Assembly (NCBI GenBank): GCA_028751875.1
Contig: CM054135.1
Span: 10,046,535 to 10,110,534, forward strand
Direction of reading: 5' to 3'
Length of the DNA stretch: 64,000 bases
Origin: Rapana venosa
Taxonomy: Eukaryota > Mollusca > Gastropoda > Neogastropoda > Muricidae
This document shows, in pieces, positions 22,211 to 34,994 of this stretch. The position numbers and the translations under genes are program-made. The stretch's first letter is position 1. Each line of letters opens with the position of its first letter. The notes beneath the pieces are model-generated. The model was not told the origin of the DNA, made no database searches, and saw only the letters and a list, made by a program, of their open reading frames with translations.

Positions 22211-24079
22211 GGGGGAAAAAAAAGGACAAATTTCTTAATTCCTTGCTCTGGAAACTTTGTGACTGTTCCATTTCAAGATTTCTTTTTAATGCACATATAT
22301 TCATTATTGTAAGTTTGAGCCTGGAAAAGATTCACTGCAGCACCTAATGTCTGACATGTGAGTCCAGGGCGTGTGGTTTCTTCTATATTTTCAGTAGAAT
22401 TTACAGCATTTTAATGTGTGTGTGTATGTTTATGTAATGATGATGGTGATAGACCCAGTGTCCAATCTTTCATGCCCACCCATTTGTGGCGCTGTGCCCT
22501 GCATTCGTATGTTGTCCATCAACATCCTTCCCCCATGTGGTTTTCTCTCTCTTTTTTTTTTCAAGTGTCACACATGTACCCAACCCTTATGTTCTACCCA
22601 TTTTTTGAACTGCTGTGGGTTCAGTATGTTTTCTCTCATTCCCCATGATTTTTGTTGAATTTTTGCTGTCTCATAGTAGTTTTTTTTTTTTTAGCGCCCT
22701 TCTTAACCACCTAGATTTTTGTCCATTCTTATGTGTTTCCCTTTTATATTTAGCTCCCCTCTTTGTGTTACCCTTGTTTTTGTCATTTGATTCAATATCA
22801 TTCATAGCCATGGTTTTGTTTATGTATTTTTTTTAGCTACAGAGTTTACAGTAGAAAGGTTGTAGTCAAGTGGATTGATGCCCATTGTTTACAGTGCTGG
22901 TGTTTGTCACAGTGTAGCATTTTCCTGACTGCTGGCTATGTCAGTGTACAGAGGTGGAGGCTTGGATCTCCACTGCTTTAAAAATAAAGAATGGTCTTAT
23001 CAAGGGGTCATGAAGCCTCCCTCCTTGAACAAGCTGTAGACATTGATTTTGCCTCAGTGTATAGGTGAGGGTGAATCTGAGGAAGTCGAAGCTGGTACAC
23101 AAGCAAACCGTATTTCCTTTGCACTGGTCACATGTTATAAGCCCTCAAATTATTAGTACATGGCTTCATGCCTGCAAAGGGAAGTAAACAGGGTTACACT
23201 TCCAGTCTTACCAGTCATCCCTTGATGATGTTCAAAATGATGCTGACTGATTGATGCGAACAGCTGCCCTGTGATTTTTGAAAATATTCCAAAAGATCTC
23301 ACACTGCGACTTCCTAAAAAGTGAAGCTTGCTGGGATGTCTGTGTCTCTTGAAGTGACATTTGTTTCACCAACTTTTCATTTAAAAAAAACCCCAGTAGT
23401 CAGAACAGTACTCATAGCAATAATGTCAATGTCATTTATCACTCTAGAAATCAGCCCCAAATCATAAAGGATTTTTGCTGGAGGCTTGTTACCCATGTTT
23501 TGACAGCAAGGATGTAATGTGTAGTGTGAGAAATTGCCAGTGGTCAGGAAAAATGTCTGAAATATATAAGAGAATGTGCCAGCAGACATTCGCAGCTTTC
23601 TTGAAGCTGTGGACAAAACTGCTTTTTCTGTTGTCTGAGTTTGTTAGTTTCGTTTGTTAACAACCCCTGCCCCCATTTTGATTTGAGTTGAATCCATATT
23701 TGATGACAGCACAGTAGTGTTATTATTTATACCTGTTGGTTTTAGTTTTTCTTTGATGTGTTTGTAATCAACTCCACTTTTCTGTCTTTTTTTCTCTTTT
23801 TTTTTGTTTGGGTCCGTCTTTCTTTCTTTTGCAGCATCACCACAGCCACCATATCATTGTCACTATTCCTGCTTTTTGAAAACACTTTTATTTTGCTTTT
23901 GCGAATCTGGAATGACTAGCAGCAAGACAAAATAAAGGTATGCAGATGCATAATGACATGAAACAAACTATAAAAAAAAACCCAGAAAAAAACCCAGGAA
24001 GGAAGTGTAGTGTGTCAGTGAAGCTAGGCATTTTGGGTGTTGCAGTAACGTTGCTTCTGTTTTGTTTCTTTATTTCTAG

Positions 24080-24109
24080 CCTGCAAGGAGGGCTAGGATT
24101 GCAAGGCCA
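24080..24109 (+). CDS. Candidate 10-codon basic cassette, or alternative terminal exon
   Basis: A good pyrimidine tract and acceptor (tttctttatttctag, 24065-24079) precede 30 nt that read PARRARIARP in phase 0, the phase needed between VGLQ and AQPVAPE. The possible donor GTAGAA (24110) is weak. If it is not used, the frame continues VEFDDLDF and stops at 24134-24136, which would make a truncated ankyrin ending after ZU5-N. No clear polyadenylation signal was identified. Neither form can be decided from sequence alone. Confidence 0.3.
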
Positions 24110-24492
24110 GTAGAATTTGATGACTTGGACTTTTGACTGTCGTTCAGAAGACCAGCCAGCTCTCTATGACTGCGCTTTGTGTTGTAGAGGATAGACCGTG
24201 CTGTGGTCGTTTTTTTTTTTTTTTTCCTCGTGTGTTGTGTGTTACGTTTCTGTTTTCGTTCTCAGTTGTTATTGTGGATGTTTGTGAAGGTTGTTCTTCT
24301 TTTTCTTTTTTTTTCTTCAAAAACCCGTCATTGTGTGGTGTAGCATGCTGGAGGAATGAGAAAGATGTTCCGCACGGACGGCGTTCTGTTCTTTTCTTCC
24401 AAAGACCTCGGTGTCCCAAGACTGTTATTAGAGATCATCTTTCGCTTGTAGTGTGTGGTTTGTGTGTGCCTCATGCTCCATCTGTCTGTGCA

Positions 24493-24543
24493 GTCAGTCA
24501 GTCAATCACTCAGTCAGTCACTCAGTCAGTCAGTCAGTCAGTC
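24493..24543. repeat. (CAGT)n tetranucleotide repeat
   Basis: About 50 bp of cagtcagtcaatcactcagt units lie 110 bp upstream of an acceptor. A similar short run (gtcagtcagtcagtcagt) is at 14591-14608. Confidence 0.9.
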
Positions 24544-24651
24544 CGTCTCATTGCTCGCCTCACTCGCCGCGTCCCGCCTGCCTGCAGTGTGTTGTGTGCC
24601 AGGCCGTGGCTGACCACGTGACGTTGTGTCCTCTTTTCTCCTGTCCGCTAG

Positions 24652-24856
24652 GCCCAGCCCGTTGCTCCAGAGCTTGTTGCTAAGCTCCTGGGCAACCGTG
24701 TGGCGGTCAGCCCCATCGTGACGGTGGAGCCCCGACGCCGCAAATTTCACAAACCCATCACCCTGACGATCCCCGTGCCCAAAGCGGCGCAGAAAGGCAT
24801 GATCAACCAGTATGGGGCAGACAGGCCCACCCTGCGTCTGCTCTACAGTCTGGCAG
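24652..24856 (+). CDS. ANK: Ankyrin exon: start of ZU5-C
   Basis: The acceptor is gtccgctag (24643-24651) and the donor is GTGGGT (24857). The 205 nt run from phase 0 to phase 1. The exon encodes [20 protein letters not shown], then [30 protein letters not shown] and ends [24 protein letters not shown] is nearly invariant in ankyrins. This is the second ZU5 domain, which packs against ZU5-N and UPA in the spectrin-binding supramodule. The [14 protein letters not shown] stretch corresponds to a variable loop. The next segment is either the 24-nt microexon or the 35984 exon, both phase-compatible. Confidence 0.97.
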
Positions 24857-25085
24857 GTGGGTGTCTGCCCTTTGTCCCTCCCTCCCTCCATCCATCCATC
24901 CCTCCACCCCTCCCTACCTCCGTCCTTCCATCCCTCCCTCCTTTCTGCCTCACTCACTCTCTGTGTCTGTGTCTGTCTCTCTCTCTTTCTCTCCTCACTT
25001 TCTTCTTTTTTTGTTTCTCTCTTGCCTCTTGGCAGGTGATGGATGCCCTCCACTCTCCCTCTCCCTCCCTCCCTCCCTCTCCCTC

Positions 25086-25131
<46 letters not shown>

Positions 25132-26364
25132 TCTCTTCTTTCTCTCTTTTATGCCCTCTGCTACGCCAGGGGGATAAAAACATTATCTGCAGTTGGCGCC
25201 AGTTCTGCACTGCACTGCACAGTTCCCCCATGCCTGCTAAATCATGAGGATTTTTTAAAATCCTCATTCTCAGCTTCCAGTTCCCTGCCCCTGGCCCCTT
25301 CCTGCCCCCCGCCTTTTGTAGAACAGCCTGCATGCAGTTCTGGTGAATTGCTGTACATAAGTACACACAATATCAGAGATAATGTGATAAACGTTCAATG
25401 TACAGGCAGCTTTAACGATACGACATACATTGTAAAGAACTTGAGGAATGTGAGATTATGTCCCCTCTGCTCCAGTGCATGTGTTGTTTTTGTTGTTGTA
25501 CCATTTTTTTACACCTGTCACCTTTATTATGTTAACCCTGGTTTAAGATGATAACAATGACGAAAGATGTCATCTTGATTATATTATGAAACTTGTCTGG
25601 CTTTCTTTCTCTCTGGTTTACATTGTACCAGTGTTATGTGTGTGTGTTTGTGTGTGAGTGGGCTAAAATGCATCCCCGTTGTTACATATTGTACGTCAGC
25701 ACTATTTGAACATATTATGTGATCTGTATTACACACCTGGATGACTTAATCTTCTGGTTTATACTGTAAAAGAATCAAAGAGATATTAATATTTTAAATC
25801 ATATAATTTGCCAGGGAAGTTTTAAAGCTAAAAAAGTGTAGGGAAATAATTACGATAAATATCATTGACAGGTTGTTTTGTCAAAAGATTGAACGGATAA
25901 ATTAAATTTTTATAAAGTTAATTGCAGGTTTGAAAAAAAGTCAACAGACAAATGAGTTAGTTTAGTACAGTCACCATATTAGACATACTAGTGGCTGACT
26001 TGACATTATAGCTAATTAAACTAAAGATGAACAATTTTATAATGGTAGCATTATTGCATTGATGCAATGTGTAATTGATCATAGGAGGCAATTACAGTTC
26101 TGTAGTAATAGCTTTGACTCATCAATGCTTGCTTACTTCCCCTTATGGAACATTTTGCCAGTGTTCGGAAGGTAAATGTCTCTGTCAGGTTTTGGATTTT
26201 AAACATAAACATGTTGACCTCAGTCCCATGGGGCCATGAAGCTGTGGGGGCTGGGTCGTGGTGGTGTCTGGTGATTTAAGGACTTTCACATTCTCCCAGG
26301 TCAGCTTTGACCTGCCATTGCCTTCATTCCCTTCACATTATACATACTCATGCAGAAGATCAAT

Positions 26365-26535
26365 CTTGCACTTTAAACATCCCGTAATTCATGTCGGTGT
26401 TCGGTGTGTTATGGAAACGTGAACATACCCAGCATACATCCCCAAAGTCAAAATGTGACTACCTTCATGGAGGGCAAGAACAGTTGCACACACAAAATCT
26501 CACCGTTGGTGAGCCTTGGAGCTATAAGCGAGGTA
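26365..26535 (+). repeat. Dispersed repeat 'R1'
   Basis: It shares cccgtaattcatgtcggtgt, acatacccagcatac, aaagtcaaaatgtgactacc and 'gtgagccttggagctataag' with the other copies, at roughly 80-85% identity by eye. The 3' end (aagcgagg) is diverged. Confidence 0.75.
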
Positions 26536-28003
26536 TTCAAAAAACCAACAAAAAAACCAACGAAAAAACCATAAACATAGTTTTTAAAAAATCAAAACTC
26601 ACTTATGATGTTATGTGGCCAGTGCTTTGGATGATACCAACAGCAATAACAGAATGCAAGATACTCTGTACTATTCATTATCAGTATCATATTCACTTTT
26701 CCTGTTCATTATTAGGATTTACAAGAATATCTACTCTCTGGTAGGCACTGAGTGTGTTGGTACTTGCCTCAAGTTCTTTTGCAATGGTCTGTGGACATAT
26801 GGAATTTTTTTTTACACTTTTCTACATATGTGAATGACATCTTGAAGAATGTGTTGTACTGAATATTGTTTGCCGTGCAGTTGTTCACATGTTGATTTAA
26901 GTCAGACTTTTATTGAAGCTTGTTTAGTCATTATTTGCACAGATCTTTTATAATAGAAGTGTTTCAATTGTACATACTGTACAAAAATTTATAGTGTGCC
27001 TTAATAATAACATTATTAGAAAAAAAATAGTGATAGTCATTGTAGGTGCAATGAAGTAGACTGGAAAATAAATCTTTAAAAATCATGCCAAAATCTGTTT
27101 TCTTTTTCTTTCTTTTATATCTCAGCTTGTTTGGAAACAATTTTATTATTTTTTTTATAACTGAAATATATTGTTAGGAATATGTCATAGTGCAGAGTAG
27201 ATTGATGATTTTTTACCCCCCAAATTCTGAAAAGTTCTGTTCATCTGAAGTCTTTTTCTATATATATTTGAAAACATTCATTTGAAAAAAACAACCAACT
27301 TGTTTTTATAATGTGAATCTTTGTGATTGAGCTTAATTAGAAAGTTAAATTATCACGAGAGTTATGAACAACCATGATACTAAATGTTGAGGAATTTGCA
27401 TCAGGGTGGGGATTTTTATTTTTAAAACAGTTCTTGTAAGAATTTTTTTTTTAAGTCCTATGTTCTTCATATTGATAGAGAAAAAAAAGGAATATTCAAA
27501 GACAGATTATTTGTACACAGCCTTTGATGTAAAGTTGACTGTCCTCTCCCCTTCCCTTCTGTCCCACCACAGCCTCTCTCCTGGTCAGGCCTGTTGGCAA
27601 TGAATCCATGTCAGTTGAACCACCTGTTATCTCTGTTCCCCCTCCTTCTTTCACCTCACACTTCACCCCCCCCCTCCCTTCCCCCTTTCTTCCACCAAGG
27701 CCCAGGTACTTGTAGTTTGTTGACCCTGTGAAGCACCTCAGATTACAGAAAGGTCTCCTCTCTAATCCCTCACCCCAGACCTTGCACTCTGTGATTTCCA
27801 CATCTAGTTATTCATTTTCCCTTTTGCCCCTTCCTTTTCCCCACTCATCCACCTTTCCATTCATGGATTGTTGTCCTTGGATTATGGGATACTGTCAGCT
27901 GTGTCCCCCCCCCCCCCCCCCCCACCCCACCCCTTCCACCCTGGGTTTACTCCTTATCTACCACCCCTTCCCCCTTAGGTTTTTGCCCAGGCACATTCAG
28001 TAA

Positions 28004-28068
<65 letters not shown>

Positions 28069-28989
28069 TATATATGAAAATACACTTTTTTAAAAGTAGA
28101 TGTACTACTTTACCTTCCACACAGTAACTCATGCTTAATCTCTGCCTCCCTACCCAATCATGTTACCTCTACTAACCCCCCACCCCCACCCTCCCTGCAC
28201 CTGGAGTGTTGACTGTGCTCTCCTATGGTGTTGACCTTTTGACCCCCCCCCCTCCCCCAACCAACCAACATGAAAGTAGAGACCTCCCAACCAACCAACA
28301 TGAAAGTAGAGACCTCACCTACTTTTTAAAAATTCTGATACACTTTTCACCACTGTTCACCCCCCCCCCCCCCTCCCCTCCTCCCCTTATCCTTGGTGCA
28401 ATCTTTGTGGTGTTTCAAATTAATACTGTTTTCACTTTAACATTTTGAACTTTAACACACACAAAATTCTACATAATCATACCTTTTTTCCCCTTTATTA
28501 TTTAAAAAAACCCAACAGGATATCATAGGAATGACTAAGAATCATTTGATAATGAAAACTGTTTTGTGCATGTTTTGTGCTCTGTGCTTTTTTGAGAAGA
28601 TGAGATTCAAATTGACAGTGAACTAGAATGTATGCTTTGATGTTTCAAAGCTTGTTTTTCTTCTTTTTGTTTAAACAGAGCAATTTTTTTTTTTAGGATA
28701 GTTTTGGCATTTATATGATCAAGGATTTGTTTCTATTTATTTAAGAAATAGACTTCTGCATTTGCACTTAAAGATTCTCTTCTGTTTCTTTGATATTTGT
28801 CATGTTTGTTGGCAGTGTTCTTGTCATAGATAATGTTGAACGTTGTCAAATGTTGTTATGATACAAATTTTACCTTATAATAACAAAGGAAAGTTTAACT
28901 TGTGGAATTAAGGGGGGGGGGGGGGGGGGGGGGACAAAACAAATACCTCCCCCCAACAACCCAGTTTTCTGTCACTCAACATGTAGTTT

Positions 28990-29110
28990 ACATGCCAAAT
29001 TCGGATGCGCTGGGCCTGACTTGTCAGACACTTAACGGCAGTGCAACGCAGTTTAGCTCATATCACAGACAACAATGGTCACTGTCTGAGCGTTCAAAGA
29101 AGAGAAGAGG
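28990..29110 (+). repeat. Dispersed repeat 'R2' (about 110 bp, GAA-rich end)
   Basis: It contains gatgcgctgggcctgacttg, cacttaacggcagtgcaacg and tcacagacaacaatggtcac, and ends tctgagcgttcaaagaagag. Copies are at 36618-36712 and 57068-57180. It ends in a purine run like a short 3' tail. No promoter boxes were recognised. Confidence 0.8.
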
Positions 29111-29467
29111 AAGAATGTAGTGTTTTAACATTTTATTGCTAACTTATCTTTCAACATTGTCAATGAAAAAGCTACAGAAAATAATGACAGATGAACCTGT
29201 AAAGTTTCATGTCTGTTACAATACATTATCATCATATCTGTCATTATAAGTAGTCATAATCCTGAACCGCAGGCAGCTTTCAGCATTATATGTGACATAC
29301 CTGCCAGTGCGAGTGAGTGTGTTAATTAACGACAGAGGTAGGATTGATGATGATGATGTGGATACACAATGTTGCAAGGTGTGCAGTGAAGTGACTGATT
29401 AATCTCCATCTTTCCCTCTCTCTCTCTCTTTTCTTTCTTTCTCTCTCTCCCTCTCTCTGCGGCGTAG

Positions 29468-29491
29468 GCAACAACTACTCTAGTAGCCGAG
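29468..29491 (+). CDS. ANK: Ankyrin 24-nt microexon in ZU5-C (GNNYSSSR)
   Basis: It is flanked by a CT-rich tract with acceptor ggcgtag (29461-29467) and a good donor GTAATG (29492). The 24 nt are phase 1 on both sides, matching the exon before (phase 1 out) and after (phase 1 in). It inserts eight residues, GNNYSSSR, between YSLA and the segment before NWEDIT. In vertebrate ankyrins this junction reads like SITGG.SPAQWEDIT, a surface loop of ZU5-C, so a short serine-rich insert is structurally plausible. It is probably a regulated cassette, since skipping keeps the frame. Its small size and isolation (4.6 kb and 6.5 kb introns) fit neural or muscle microexons. Use is inferred, not shown. Confidence 0.7.
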
Positions 29492-30227
29492 GTAATGGCC
29501 CCTTACCCCCTGAGTTTTTGCCCATTGATTGCTTGTCTTTTCTTACAACTGCTTCATCCGACTTTTCTCTCTCGTTTTTTTTGGTGGATATATATTATTG
29601 TCTAGCTCTGGTTCTTTTTTTCATTTTTTTTTCACTGATATATACATATCAGCAGTGTGATTTGTTTTTTTTTTCTTCAGTAGATGACGGCGCTGTGATT
29701 TCGGATTGGCTGCTTGATGTAGTGTTGGCAGCTTGTGGTGCCTTATCTTCTGTTCTGTTCTACGTCTGTCTTTGCGTTTGAAAACTTTTACCGTTATGTT
29801 CCAGACTTCTGCTGCAGTTCTTTGTTTTTATATCTTCTGTTCCTTTTCTCTGTCTGTGTTTGTTTGAACGTGTCTGTTGGCTGTTTCAACTTTCTGTCCC
29901 TTTTTGGTATTTCTTGCATGCGTATATCTCTCTTAGACTTAGTGCTACTATTACCTTGGAGGTGTGTGTGTGTACTGTGTGTGTGCTGTGCGCTGGCACA
30001 CACATAAGAAAGAGTGTGTGTGTATGTTTGACTGAGTGAGTGACTCAGTGAGTGTGTATGTGTGTGCGTTCATGTTCATGTATAAAGAGAGAAAGTGTGT
30101 GTGTGCGTGTGTTTATATGTGTGTGTGTGTTTGTGTGTGTTGTTGTGTAAATTCTATAAGTCATAGCTTTCCATGTGTGCCATTTGACAATTTTCCTCCC
30201 TGCCCTACGTATCAGTTTCTGCTTTGA

Positions 30228-31045
30228 GTTATGCCAGAACCATGCAGTGTAGTGTTGATTAAACCAGGATTATATTCATGCAGAAACATGCAATGTAGTG
30301 TTCATTAACTAGGATTATATTCATGCAGCAGTGTGGCAGAAACACGCAGTGTAGTGTTGATTAAACCAGGATTATATTCATGCAGAAACATGCAGTGTAG
30401 TGTTACACGTAATTATTTAGCGCACGTAAAAAAAACCACGGCAACAAGAGAGTTGTCCCTGGCAAAATTCTTAGAAAAAAGCCACTCTGATAGGGAAACA
30501 AATACAGCTGCAAAAAAAAAAAAAAAAAAAAAAAAAAGGGTGAAAGGGTGGCAGCGCTAAGTGGCGACGCGTTCTCCCGCTCTCCCCGGGGAGAGCAGCC
30601 CGAATTTCACGGAGAGAAATCTGCCATGACTTAAAGTGGTATGAAATAAAATCTGAGCGCTTTGATTTGTTGCTTTACAAGATTCAGCGCTATATAAATT
30701 CCATACATTATTATTATTATTATTATTATATTCATGCAGAAACATGCAGTGTAGTGTTGATTAAACCAGGATTATATTCATGCAGAAACATGCAGTGTAG
30801 TGTTGATTAAACCAGGATTATATTCATGCAGCAGTGTGGCAGAAACATGCAGTGTAGTGTTGATTAAACCAGGATTATATTCATGCAGAAACATGCAGTG
30901 TAGTGTTGATTAAACCAGGATTATATTCATGCAGAAACATGCAGTGTAGTGTTGATTAAACCAGGATTATATTCATGCAGAAACATGCAGTGTAGTGTTG
31001 ATTAAACCAGGATTATGTTCATGCCGCAGTGTGGCAGAAACAGAT
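30228..31045. repeat. 46-bp minisatellite, split by a SINE
   Basis: The unit is roughly tagtgttgattaaaccagga followed by ttatattcatgcagaaacat and gcagtg. Some units carry an extra 'cagtgtggcagaaac'. About four units lie before the SINE (30230-30413) and about seven after it (30728-31045). The same unit resumes on both sides, so the SINE entered a pre-existing array. Confidence 0.92.
30414..30730 (+). mobile_element. SINE family C, near full length
   Basis: It contains 'caagagagttgtccctggca', 'aaattcttagaaaaaagcca', an A-run (30512-30537), 'gtggcagcgctaagtggcga', 'ggggagagcagcccgaattt', 'gagagaaatctgccatgact' and ends 'tacaagattcagcgctatat' then attatt repeats. Copies or parts are at 31103-31172, 51755-51885 and 53692-53815 (+) and 56650-56715 (-). 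It is inserted within the 46-bp array. From memory, similar sequences are common in molluscs; I give no family name. Confidence 0.85.
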
Positions 31046-31102
31046 GGTGTAGAACCATACAATAAATGTAATGGATGTATATGTTAAATTTATATAAATC
31101 AT

Positions 31103-31172
31103 GCGCTTCGATTTGTTGTTTTTTTACAAGATTCAGCGCTATATAAATTCCATATATTATTATTATTATTAT
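31103..31172 (+). mobile_element. SINE family C, 3' end only
   Basis: 'gcgcttcgatttgttg' followed by 'acaagattcagcgctatata' and an att-repeat tail match the 3' end of the element at 30414-30730. Confidence 0.8.
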
Positions 31173-31732
31173 TATTAATGAAATACATAAATTGATGTAG
31201 AGTAAGGATTTTACGCTTGCATCATTAATAGATAATAATTTTTTTAATTTATGAATAATGCTTAAAGCTACGTTGTTTTTGTATATAAATGATTTTTTTT
31301 ATATTGCTAGCTTCATGAATATTTATTCATACTAGGAAAGATAGATAAATGATACTTGTGTTTCAATTATTTACATTTTACCAGTTGAAACATAATTGGT
31401 GAAAGTCTATTAAAAAAAAATTCATGATTTGCAGGAATGACATCTGTCAAATAAGGCATCATGTAACTGTCATGATTTGAAGACATTTATTTGAATGGAT
31501 ACATAGCATTGTTGGCCTGTGAGGTTAACTGGAACAAAACAAACAAAAAAACCCTGTCCCCCAGGTTTTGTCTGTCTGCTTCTCTGCCAGCTTGTGTATC
31601 AAAGGCCATGAAAAGTTGGGGGGGTTTAAGATAAAAAAATAAGAAATTGAATGGAGCCATTAGTTTTGATACATACTTGCAAGCTGCTAGTTAGAAAATC
31701 TTCAGTATTTTATGGCTTAAGAAAACGATCAA

Positions 31733-31774
<42 letters not shown>

Positions 31775-34700
31775 GTGTGTGTGTGTAAATGTGTGGTGTT
31801 TTCTCTTCTTCTTTTTAGGTGTTTTTTTAGAGTTTCTAAAAACTTTTGTTGTCATGCTCTATGACACAAACTGAGCATTTCAAAACATAAGCTTGCTTTT
31901 CTGTAGTTTTCTTAAATTAACACACCATTCTGTTTAGTCATAGTCTTCATTTTGAATTAAGTGCACTTTTTACTAATTATTAATATTTCATTTGTAAAAT
32001 ATTCCCCTGCTTGACTTTTGCATGTTGGGCTAGAAATGATTATACTCATCTTCTAGCGATTCTTGTGTCCTGTTCTGTTTTTTGTTCTAACAACTTGAAT
32101 GACGTTTGTTGCAGCTTATTATTATTGTTACTGTATTTGTTTTTCCGTGTCTTCTATTTCCAGTGTTGAACATTTCTGTGTCTTTCTATTTCAGTGTTGA
32201 AAACTTAGGTGTGCATGGGTTAGAGATTGGGAAGCTATTGTGTGGTGTGTAGTTCAGGGTAGGTTTGGTTGGTCCGGCAGTGAGACTGGAGTTGCTTGAA
32301 ATCATGTGTGGTGGGCATTACATGCAGTACAGGTTGGTTTGCCTGTTAGAAGTGACTGTAAGATGTCTGACTGTAGCAAGAATTGTTCATTGACTGATCT
32401 TTTGTTGTTTGTTGTTGTTGACCTCTGCTTTAGGGAAAAAAGATAAAGAAGTGTGGTTTTTTAAATATTTATTGTTTTGTGCAGATGTGTTCATTCTGGG
32501 ATTTGTTAACAGATATTTGCTGTGTCAGTTTTTGTTTGTTTTGTCATGAAGCACTCTGCTAATGTGTAACTCTGTCACAGTATTACCTAGTTCAAACCCT
32601 CTGTCAATAATGTAACTCTTATCAAGGTATCACCTAGTTAAAGGGTTTGCTGTAGTCTTCTGTGAGGAGGAACCTCAAAGAAGAGCTGGATAACAGAAGG
32701 CCTTCTTCTCCTGAAGACTTCTGTTGTCCATCTGTCACTTTAGAGTTTCTTTCTTCCGCTAAAGCAGACGTGCTAAGGTATGCAGGCACAGCTGTAGCAG
32801 TCTCCAGCAAATGCTGTAAGTAAATAATGCTCGACTGTAGTTGTGTTAAGTTCTGATGAAATGTTTTGTATTCAGTATGTTGATGTGATGAGCATGACGC
32901 TTTTCTTGCTCTTCTTGAGAGCTCTGATTTTGTCGTCTGCCTCTGTCATGTAACCACATGTTATAACTGACTGACTGCGTGCATGTTGTTAAATATCAAT
33001 ATACATTGTGGAATAGTCAATATTTATTCATATTTCTTTCTCAATTGCGACAACAGAACAGGAAAAAAAAGTGATTTATTTTAATTGTTATGGATCAAGG
33101 TGTGTGTGTGTGTGTGTTTGTTTGCAGGCATGAGTGAGTGTATGCCTGTCGTGGTGATTCTGTGAAAAGTCATAAATTGATTTTATGTATACAAATGGCC
33201 TAAATTTTTAATTATTTTGAGATTTGCTTTTGAAGGTCGTTCACATAGTGGTGGTATTTTGTCTTGTTTGTTTTGTGTTCGTTTTGATTTGTTGTTTCCT
33301 GTGTTTGTTTGTTTGTTTTTTTAATTTGTTTTGTTGGATTTTGTTTGTTGTTGTTTTGTTGTTGCTTGTTGTTGTTTTATTATTGTTTTGGGGTTGGAGG
33401 TTTTTTTGTTTGGTTGTTGTTGTGTTGTTGTTTGTTGTTGGTTTTTGTTTGGGGGGTGGGGTGGGGGTGTCAGTATCAAGCGTTTGTAAGATCCCCATCT
33501 TCTGAACAGCTTTTTGTTGTCAATAATTCTCCAGAAAATACCAAGAGGGTTATGAAAGTGAAGAATTTAAATTCAATATTGCTCATTTTTGTTTGTTTCC
33601 TTTTGTTCTGTTCTGATTTGTTTTGTGTATATCTTAATGTTTGGATAGGATAAAACCCATGTGTTTGTTTATTTCATACAATCATGTTGATGTAGACATG
33701 AAGGCTAGCCTAGTATGTGTGTGGGTGGGGGGGGGGGGGGGCATTCTGGAGGGGGGTGGGTGGAGATGGAGTGGTAATAGATTCCTGAAGATTCCATGTT
33801 ATCAGGAAGACTGCTTTTTGGTGACATTGTTGTCTTTTCTTCTGTGTCCTACACTTCAGTTTTCCTAACCTTTTTCAGAATGCAGAGACTAAATCATTGT
33901 AATCTTAGTAGGAGGGGTTTCTTGGGTCACGGGGCCACAGGTGTGCTAGAAATACGTAAACACAATTGTTAATCTGTAGATAGCTGCTGCTTAATTCCTC
34001 ATGCAGTTTTGGATTTGTACAGTCCAAAATGCCATTGATTATAGGTGGTACTAATGTGACACACTTACATTATGGTAATGCATTGTGGAAGTTAGATGAA
34101 TTATTTTTATTTGTTGCTATTGGTGAAGTTGCTATCAGTGTGAGTGTGTGGACAGAATGTAATCATTGATATAGTGAGTGGAGTGACTGTGAGTTTTGTT
34201 GTTGTTTAAAAATAATATTTTGGGGTAAAAATAAGCGCACAGTAGACAGTGTTGAAAATGTGTGTGTGTGTGCAAAAACTGCGCATATTTGTGTGTAAGT
34301 GTATTTGGATGCGAACGTGAATCCAAACATGTTTTTATATGAGACCAGTGCATTCATACATGTATAGTATAGAGGAAGACTCAGATTGTATTTAATAGGC
34401 TCAGTTACTGATGAACAGAAAGTAGGACTGCCTGATGAGAAAAATCCCATGATTACTTAGGACGTAGAAGGACTCAGTCTTCCACTAATAAACAGGTGGA
34501 TGTCAGTATTGGTATGTGCTATGTATATATCAATGTTAAAATCAGAAAATAGCTTTCTTTATGACCTACAGCTAAAAGAATATTCAGTTCCATTGAATTC
34601 AGTTCAAGACATGAAGATAATGATAGTTTGATGAACACATGAAACATTTCTAAATTAAATAACTGTAATTATGTAGAATGCAAGCAGTTGAGTGCTGAGA

Positions 34701-34938
34701 GATGGCATAATACTGATGATTGTTATGATTGTATGGTGTAAACTGATCTGACTGTGTGTGGTTTGTATTCCTGTAATTATATTAATTATTTTGGCTACTT
34801 GCAGTATGCATTTTATGTGATATGGTTTGTTTGTGGGTGTTTGATTTGAAATGCTGTGAATTTAAATCAGTTGCTTTGGCTGTGACACATGTTTTGTGTG
34901 ATTACTGATATGAAATTGTTTATGTGAGATTTGAATTG

Positions 34939-34940
<2 letters not shown>

Positions 34941-34994
<54 letters not shown>
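34941..34994. repeat. (GT)n microsatellite
   Basis: About 54 bp of uninterrupted GT. Confidence 0.97.

Larger units (their letters stand above)
19933..24651 (+). other. Intron (4.7 kb), possibly with a small cassette exon
   Basis: A G/T satellite occupies 19935-21110. Unique AT-rich sequence follows (21120-24050), with one dispersed-repeat copy (22125-22210). A possible 30-nt exon lies at 24080-24109. A GTCA/GTCAA tetranucleotide run occupies 24493-24543. The acceptor is tgtccgctag at 24642-24651. Confidence 0.8.
24857..29467 (+). other. Intron (upstream of the 24-nt microexon)
   Basis: A CT/CCAT-rich start (24880-25140) is followed by long AT-rich unique sequence with few repeats (25200-27540). 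One R1 copy lies at 26365-26535. C-rich runs occupy 27905-27925 and 28362-28375, and a (CT)n run 28009-28063. A tandem pair lies near 28255-28315 (ccaaccaaccaacatgaaag). A poly-G run occupies 28913-28934, and an 'R2' repeat copy 28990-29110. The acceptor is gcggcgtag after a strong CT tract. Confidence 0.75.
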
